From NCBI RefSeq assembly GCF_030867095.1, contig NC_081827.1, positions 48,772,501-48,836,500 on the forward strand: DNA of 64,000 nucleotides, given 5' to 3'. How positions within the stretch are numbered: position 1 is the stretch's first letter; each line of letters starts with the position of its first letter. Shown one piece after another: positions 58,061 through 64,000 of the stretch. The DNA is from Alligator mississippiensis (Eukaryota > Chordata > Crocodylia > Alligatoridae). Position numbers and translations under genes: made by a program. The notes beneath the pieces were generated by a model. That model worked only from the letters and a program-made list of their open reading frames with translations. It was not told the origin of the DNA and ran no database searches.

Positions 58061-58438
58061 ACTTTAATGTTTCATGAGATGGGATTGTTACATAGTGTGA
58101 TTTGCTTGTGTTTTTTGAAATTCCTGGTGTTTTTTCACTCCACAAATTTCTACTTTGGGTAGAAAACAGTAGAGGTCTTAAGGAGATCAGGTCTCCATAA
58201 ATTTCTCTCTGGGTATGTGATTTTATTTGATTCATAGCATCAGTTATCTTCACTGTACTGAAAATTTCCAGTCTCTTAAGGGTTTCCAAATATTAAATAG
58301 GTAACATTATCAAACTTGAATAGTTTGAGCTATTATTTAGATGCAATAAGTATTTAAAACACATTGCTCCAAATTATGAAGACCACAGTATTTGTGAATT
58401 TCATGGACATCACTCTCCGATTGTAATTTTCTATACAG

Positions 58439-58550
58439 ATCAATATACAGTTTTGATGTCTGCATGTACCGCACATGCTTCAGAGGAGCAGATTTTGAAG
58501 TGTGTAGAACTGCTTCTCTCAAGGAATGCTAATCCCAGTGTTGCTTGCAG
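58439..58550 (+). CDS. ASZ1: ASZ1 exon 4 (ankyrin repeat, last exon in the window)
   Basis: The acceptor is TTCTATACAG|ATCAAT and the donor is TTGCAG|GTAAGG. The 112 nt begin with AT, completing an Asp codon with the G from exon 3. They encode [20 protein letters not shown] then [16 protein letters not shown] plus AG. The sequence aligns by eye with the ASZ1 ankyrin block ...[31 protein letters not shown], with the same phase at the end. The next ASZ1 exon (continuing RLMTPIMYAAR in mammals) is not found before 64000. Confidence 0.96.
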
Positions 58551-61167
58551 GTAAGGCACTATTAACATTGACATTCTTGGTTGAAAATTTGTGTGTACTA
58601 ATTTGATGTCATTTGCTCAGAAATCCTGGATGGGAGGTACTAGGGAGATGTTTTAATTAAATAGTTGCTCAGTTCAAAAGGTGCTTTTTTCAGATTGTGT
58701 AGTTAATGTGCAAGTTTTGTTAAAATAAAGTAATTGTGTAACACTTCAAGTTTAGCAGAACATTTATTGCTACTGATAAGATAAAAAGTCTACACTACCT
58801 TGTAATAATTTCAAAAGCCTTGACCTTATCTGTGTATGATGGTTAACTTTGTCAAATGACAAATAGCACATTTCAGTAAAGGTAAATAGCCCGGGAAAAG
58901 TATTATATTTTTGCTTCAGATCATAAATTTAGCCATAAATAGCACTGTAGCAGTGGCAATTAAATAAAGTTTAATACTGTATTGTAATGAAGTACTTTGG
59001 TCTATTTCATTAAAAGAAAAGTCAGATAATTGTTGCCTTACTACATTATATTTTATTAATTATCTTCTTAGGGTTCATTCTAGTGCTGTGAACTTAGGAC
59101 AACGTGATGACTTTTATTAATTTATTGCATTCCAAAGGTATCAAGTGTGACATTTGAATGCCATGCATGAAAAATGAAATACAAAAGATTAGGAACGCTA
59201 GGGGGAAAAAAATCATCCATCCAAATGTTGTGTATAGCTCTGCAGTGTCTCTAAGTCCAAGATCATTCTGAATTAAAAGAAGAAAAGATGGGAAATGCAT
59301 AAACAAGGGAAGGGAAGTGAGGCTGAAGCCTGGTTGTTGATAAAAAGTTGAGGAATGGACACTGTAGAACCAGAGCGGGCTCATGATTCAGGCTTGCTCT
59401 GCCTGTCCTGTAATCCAGTTTTAGGTGCCTTTCTGGTAATAAATAAAAAAGTAGTCCCAGTGAAAAGTATATATGTACTAGTTTTTACTGAAACTAGTCT
59501 ATATTGGAGAAACCATTTTAAAAGTTGCAACCAAGACTTTATTAATTAGAGAATCAATTTCAGCATGCCACAGAAGGGGACAACTTGATTTCTTCATGTT
59601 GTACTTTGATTAGATATGACTGAGAGCCCTGCATTTAATCCTGATCCTGGCTATCCCCACAGAAAACATGCTTTCTTCCAATTTTTTGTTCTTGTGTTTT
59701 ATCTCATATCTGTTAGCAGTCGCTTAAATCATGCTTAATCCTGCACCAGGATTCAGTTATCAGATCAATGTAAGTAAATGAATTTTGTTCCTGCAAATTC
59801 CCACAGATGGAATCTTGCCTGCAATAATTTATTTTTTCCCCCTCCCGCTAATTGTTTTTCCTCGGGTCCTGGTGGCATCTTCCGATTGAATGGGCCTACT
59901 TTGTCTCCCAGCCACAGCTTTTCAGGTCTGTGGAATAGTCAAACTCTTCAGGGCTCCTCAAGTTGCTTCTAAGTCTCTTGAAGCAGCATTCCCCTTGCCA
60001 CTGAACAAGCCGGGAATCAAGGAGACCAAATAGTTTTTGTGTCCCAGATGGAAAAAGAGTGAGAAACCAAGGTTTAAGAACTTTCTTAACTATTTCTTTC
60101 TTCATTAATTCAAACCCCCCAGGTTAGATTTTTCTTTTTTCAGTTGTAGTCATGCCTCCCATCACTTTTAAGGGTTTACTCTGACTGTTCATCCAGATAC
60201 AAAACTTTCCTTTTCTCAGACCATTTCACCTTAAAATACTATGTATACTTTTCAGGATAATAAGTCTGAATTTTCTTTGAATCTTTCCCTGGAGGGAAGA
60301 AGAATATCTGTCCAGGCAGAAGTTGGGATGTTTTCTTCCCTTTAATTACTACAGAAAGCTTGTCTTTAACCTAAAAGGACAGGTAGAAATTTCTTGTTAA
60401 CAGAATATACCAAAGGTAGAAATGTCTGTTTGCCAAGAATGGCAGATCTCTGCATCTCAAGAGAAAATATTTTAAATTAAGCAAAAGTTGCCAGCGTGCT
60501 GTCATGAAGCTGGTTGATGTGGTAGTAGCTAAATTAGTTAAAGGATTTTTTTAAACAAAAAAAGCAAGTTTATCTTTATTTGTGTCAAGCATAAGCATAA
60601 ACTGAAAGTGGAAGAAGTCATAATTTAGGTTGCAAAGCATGCAGAAGAAAACCTTTTTCATCTCATATGTTGCACAGCAGTTTTCTCATATGAGTTCTGA
60701 GATCTGACCTGTCTACGTTGAAATTAGGATGCTGTGTGCATTCCTATCATTAATATTGTAGAGTTGTATTTTTATAGCATTTCTGATGCCTTGAATGTTT
60801 TCAGTGGTTGGTTGCCATTTGCCAAATCTAGCTTTAGATAATACTGAAAATGCCTTACGTAAAAGGATAGCCTGTGCTTGTACCATATGTTTTATGTATT
60901 TTGAGAAACAGGATCACCTTCATGGCAGAGATGGTTGTGTCAAATATGCTTAATAGTTAGCAATATAGAGCCACACATATTCTTGATGACTATCACTGCT
61001 TCATCTACATGTTCTTAAAAGTAAAAAAGAAAGGAAAAACTTAGTCATGTCAGTTGAAAATATAGTCACTGCTTATGTTTTCATCGTGCTTGATTTGCTT
61101 ATTTTGCATGATCTCTTAGAAAATCAAATCCCTTTTCTCAGATGCTTTCTTTAGCCGCCCTCTAGTG

Positions 61168-61173
61168 GAGATG

Positions 61174-61214
<41 letters not shown>

Positions 61215-61276
61215 TGTGTGTGTGTGTATATATAGAGAGAGAGAGAGAGAGAGAGTGGAGATATATATATATATAA
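61168..61276. repeat. Compound microsatellite TA / GT / GA / TA
   Basis: It has a TA run (61180-61211), then GTGTGTGTGTGTGTGT, TATATA, a GA run of about 24 bases and another TA run. The switch of motif within one block is typical of replication slippage in sequence. Confidence 0.95.
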
Positions 61277-61334
61277 CATAACTGTTGGGCCTTTTTTAAA
61301 TTACCCTTTATTTATTTACATGTTCTTAGAGCAC

Positions 61335-61860
61335 AGGAGCCCTCATAATGGGTCAGCCCTGAGTGGAGGGATGAGACCCTCTAGCCAGGAACCTCCTGCT
61401 TTGGTTCCAGCAGAAGTGTTGGCATACACTGGTCAAAGTCCCTAGCCTTGGCTGTAACCAGCTTGTATCCAACACCCAGTGCCTCAGAGAAAGGCTTAAA
61501 AACACTGTGCAGGGTGTCAGGGGCAACAAGCAAAGCCCAGAAACATAGGCAATTCCCATAATTGAACATAGGTATAGCTATGTCTAGATCATCCCTGACC
61601 AGTGGATATCCAACTTCTTGAACACCTCCATTGATGGAGAGTCCACAAATTCCATAGACAAGCCATTCCACTGCTTCACTGTTCTAACAGTGAAGAAGTT
61701 TTTTTTTTTTCCCAGATATCCAATCTAAACTTACTTTGCTGCAACTTTAAGCATTTGGTCTGCATCCTCCTTTCTGCAACAAGAGAGAAAAGATGCTGTC
61801 CCTCTTCTTTATGGCAGCCCTTCAAGTATTTGAAGGCTGCTGTCATGCCTCCTCTTAGAG
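61335..61860 (-). mobile_element. CR1 LINE fragment, older subfamily (second copy of the 3175 type)
   Basis: The phrases ATGGGTCAGCCCTGAGTGG, TTGGCATACACTGGTCAAAG, ATCCAACTTCTTGAACACC, CTAACAGTGAAGAAGTTTTT, TAAACTTACTTTGCTGCAAC and CCTTCAAGTATTTGAAGGCT match, in order, 3175-3770. It carries a T13 tract at 61699. There is no open frame. Confidence 0.82.
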
Positions 61861-61862
61861 AG

Positions 61863-62650
61863 GTATAGGTTGTAGCTGTGTTGGTCTAAGGACACAGGCA
61901 GACAAACTTCTTTGGGTAAATCTGATATCTTTTATTAGACCAACTCATATAGTTGGAAAAAATTATTCTTAGCAGACTTCTGGGTATATATGCCCTTCAC
62001 CAGGTTAAGGACACATCTGCAGTTGGTGTGTGCTCTTCCTGGATGGAATGAATAGTAAAGAAATGAGAGGCTGGCATGCATGTAAGAAAAGCAGTCAGTG
62101 AAGATGCAAACTGAGAAGTCAGTGGGTGAGAGACAAGTGGTGGGGAGGGAAGGGAAATGAAGGTAGCTGGTAAATAGTACAGAAGTACCTGGGAAGTCAG
62201 ATGTTAGGCAGGTTATAATGTATCATAAATCTAATGTCTCTGTTTAGTCCATTTTTTTGTATCCAGGAGGTTGACGAAGTAAAGTTCATGGGCTCATCTG
62301 TGAAAAGTGTTTTGTAAGTTACCTTTGAGGAGTAGAACTGAGAGATTGGAGAGAGAGTGGCTTGTGAGAAATGTGCCCCCCACAGGTAATTGGGCATTCC
62401 TGTCTTTAATAGATTTCCAGTGTGTGTTCATTCTGGTGCGCAGTTCTTGTTTGGTCTCTCCTATGTATTTTCCATCAGGGCATTTGGTGCATTGGATGAG
62501 TTTTATATTACATTTCTGGAGTGCAGCTCTAAGATCCAGGTATAGTAATTGTGGGGTTGGTGGAGATATGTTGGCAGGTTTTACATTTTTGTCATGGCAT
62601 GGTCTGGATCCATTTCCATTCGGTGGATGAAACTCTAACCTTGACTGCTA
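61863..62650 (-). mobile_element. Penelope-like retroelement remnant with GIY-YIG endonuclease segment
   Basis: On the minus strand between about 62640 and 62225 the frames encode QKCKTCQHIS, then (after a frame break) CNIKLIQCTKCPDGKYIGET, KQELRTRMNTHWKSI, LPVGGTFLTSHSLSNLSVLL and, after a TGA, AHELYFVNLLDTKKW. A CKTC-H zinc-type motif followed by LIQC-KC-YIGET-LR-R-H is the C-terminal GIY-YIG endonuclease arrangement of Penelope-like elements. Stops and a frameshift make it inactive. Downstream on the same strand lies a non-coding tail ending in AGACCAACACAGCTACAACC at 61867, likely the element's 3' region. The upstream RT is absent. Confidence 0.8.
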
Positions 62651-62734
62651 TATTGACTGCTTCAGGGAAAGAATGAACAATGAAATAATCAATAACATAT
62701 GCCACCATAACAGCCTCTTCCTATCAGAGAGAAA

Positions 62735-64000
62735 GGATTCAACCACCAGGTAGGAAGAAAGGGGGAGGGGTTGCGCTCTATGTCAGTGAGCAATATACAT
62801 CGACCCTCATCAAGACAGAATCGAAGGATGAGGAAGTAGAAGGATTGTGGGTTAGGTTACATGGGGGGCAAGGAGAAAGGGATTTGGTGGTAGGGGTCTG
62901 CTACAGACCCCCACACCAAGGGGAAGAACTAGATTTGGGGCTCCTGAGGCAGCTCTCGGAGACCATAAAAGCTAAGGAGGCGGTAGTCATGGGGGACCTA
63001 AACTACCCAGACATCTGCTGGGAGACGCAGACAGCAAAGTCCCACCGTTCATGCAGGTTTATAACCTGTGTACAGGACTTCCACCTGACACAGGAGGTAC
63101 ACAGTCCCACTAGGGGGAATGCCTTACTGGATCTGGTATTGGCAACGGGGGATGACATGGTAGGGGACCTCCAGATCAGTAGCCATCTGGGGGACAGTGA
63201 TCACCTAATAATAGAATTCTTCATAAGACTTAGAGTGGGTAAGGTAACTAGTAGGGTGAAAGTGCTAGACTTTAGGAAAGCTGATTTAAGTGAACTCAGG
63301 CGATTAGTCAAGGATGCACTGCAGAGTAGGAGTTTTGAAGTGATGGGAGCCCAAGAAGGGTGGCTTTGCCTTAAGGAAATGATCCTTCAGGCACAAAGGG
63401 AGACGATCCCGATGCGAGGAAAAAGAGGGAAAGGGGCCAGGAGGCTTCCTTGGCTGACCAGAGAAATCCAGGGCAGCCTAAGGTCTAGGGAGCACATAAA
63501 AAGTGGAAACAGGGAGAGATCACCAAAGACGAGTATACCTCCTCTGCTCGTGCTTGTAGGGAGACAGTTAGACGGGCCAAAGCTACCATGGAGCTGAGGA
63601 TGGCATCCCAAGTAAAGGACAACAAGAAATTGTTTTTTAGATATATAGGGAGTAAAAGGAAGGCCCAGGGAAGAATAGGACCCCTACTAGATGGGCAGAA
63701 GCAATTGGTGACAGACAGGGGGAACAAGGCTGAACTCCTCAACGAGTTCTTTGCCTTTGTTCCTAAGAGAGGGGAAAGACAAGTCTCTCACTGGGGTTGT
63801 AGAGAGGCAGCAGCAAGGCACCAGACTACCATGCGTAGACCCTGAGATGGTACAGAGTCACTTGGAAGAACTGGATGCCTTTAAGTCGGCAGGCCCGGAT
63901 GAGCTCCATCCGAGGGTACTGAAGGCACTGGCTGACGTCATTACACAGCCACTGGCAGGAATATTTGAATGCTCATGGCGCACGGGCCAAGTCCCGGAGG
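62735..64000 (+). mobile_element. CR1 LINE ORF2: endonuclease domain and start of RT (runs off the window)
   Basis: An open frame at 62740-63500 encodes the CR1 apurinic-type endonuclease: GGGVALYVSEQYTSTL, VVGVCYRPPHQGEELD, VVMGDLNYPDICW (catalytic GD-N), RGNALLDLVLATGDDMV and LGDSDHLIIEF (SDH box). A frameshift near 63500 moves the frame to YTSSARACRETVRRAKATM and DNKKLFFRYIGSKRKAQG. A second break follows near 63765. The RT start SAGPDELHPRVLKALAD lies near 63890-63940. It is inactive. The 5' end is truncated within the endonuclease domain, next to the Penelope-like fragment. Confidence 0.93.

Larger units (their letters stand above)
52869..58438 (+). other. ASZ1: ASZ1 intron 3
   Basis: This intron of 5570 bp runs from GTAAGA to TTCTATACAG. 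It contains a CR1 (53240-54275), PLE-tail-like repeats (55080-55545), a diverged fragment starting GGCAGATTAAGATTT (55547), a CA-rich minisatellite (56421-56620) and a second copy of an interspersed repeat (57890-58060). 52869-53239, 54276-55079, 55620-56420, 56621-57889 and 58061-58438 show nothing I recognise. Confidence 0.85.
58551..64000 (+). other. ASZ1: ASZ1 intron 4 (partial)
   Basis: The intron starts GTAAGG and runs off the window. 58551-61167 shows nothing recognised, with AT-rich unique-looking sequence. From 61168 it is repeats: a microsatellite, an older CR1, a Penelope-like fragment and a CR1 endonuclease/RT fragment that continues past the edge. Confidence 0.8.

Noticed and set aside
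1..64000. CRISPR arrays, operons, tRNA and rRNA genes
   Set aside because: None seen. The window is vertebrate nuclear DNA, the tandem repeats lack spacer structure, and no tRNA cloverleaf or rRNA sequence was recognised.

Overview
This is a vertebrate nuclear window, most likely from a crocodilian. Coding content is sparse: five short exons bounded by GT/AG splice sites, lying in tens of kilobases of non-coding DNA. The interspersed repeats are those of a non-mammalian amniote: many CR1 LINE fragments from several age classes, hAT elements with 8-bp target duplications, foldback MITE-like elements, solo LTRs and a Penelope-like fragment. The crocodilian assignment is an inference from the repeat types and from the 3' end of the young CR1 copies. 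No sequence search was run.

Two genes are recognised, in the divergent order known for the vertebrate WNT2-ASZ1-CFTR block. Coding exon 1 of CFTR lies on the minus strand at 2329-2381. It has 53 coding nt, the same number as in human, and encodes MQRSPLEKANLFSKLFL plus two bases. The rest of CFTR lies to the left of the window, so 1-2328 is the start of its intron 1. About 35 kb of intergenic DNA follows. ASZ1 (GASZ, a piRNA-pathway ankyrin/SAM protein of germ-cell nuage) starts on the plus strand at 37341. Exons 1-4 are at 37341-37442, 43624-43723, 52746-52868 and 58439-58550. Their phases fit together and give about 145 codons, covering the acidic N-terminus and the first ankyrin repeats. 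The gene continues past the right edge. Both start exons sit in CpG islands. The ASZ1 promoter carries four CACGTG E-boxes in 167 bp, two of them in a perfect 19-bp tandem duplication.

Region by region: 1-2.3 kb is CFTR intron 1 with a transposon end and a CR1 tail. 2.3-2.8 kb is the CFTR CpG island. 3-37 kb is the intergenic spacer, with CR1 copies, five well-supported or probable hAT elements, a degenerate tandem array (12.2-13.1 kb), a solo LTR with a duplicated CCAAT segment (20.9-22.0 kb) and a tandem repeat (31.9-32.5 kb). 37.3-64 kb is ASZ1. Its intron 1 holds a second array of the same tandem family, into which a MITE and an LTR have inserted. Intron 2 has a hAT nested inside a foldback element and a large hAT containing minisatellites. 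Intron 3 has a CR1 reverse-transcriptase fragment. Intron 4 ends with a Penelope-like GIY-YIG fragment next to a CR1 endonuclease fragment.

I found no wholly new biological system. The observations most worth checking are the E-box duplication at a germline-gene promoter, the tandem family present on both sides of the ASZ1 start, the hAT family that carries internal minisatellites, and the Penelope-like GIY-YIG remnant whose non-coding tail may explain other repeats in the window.
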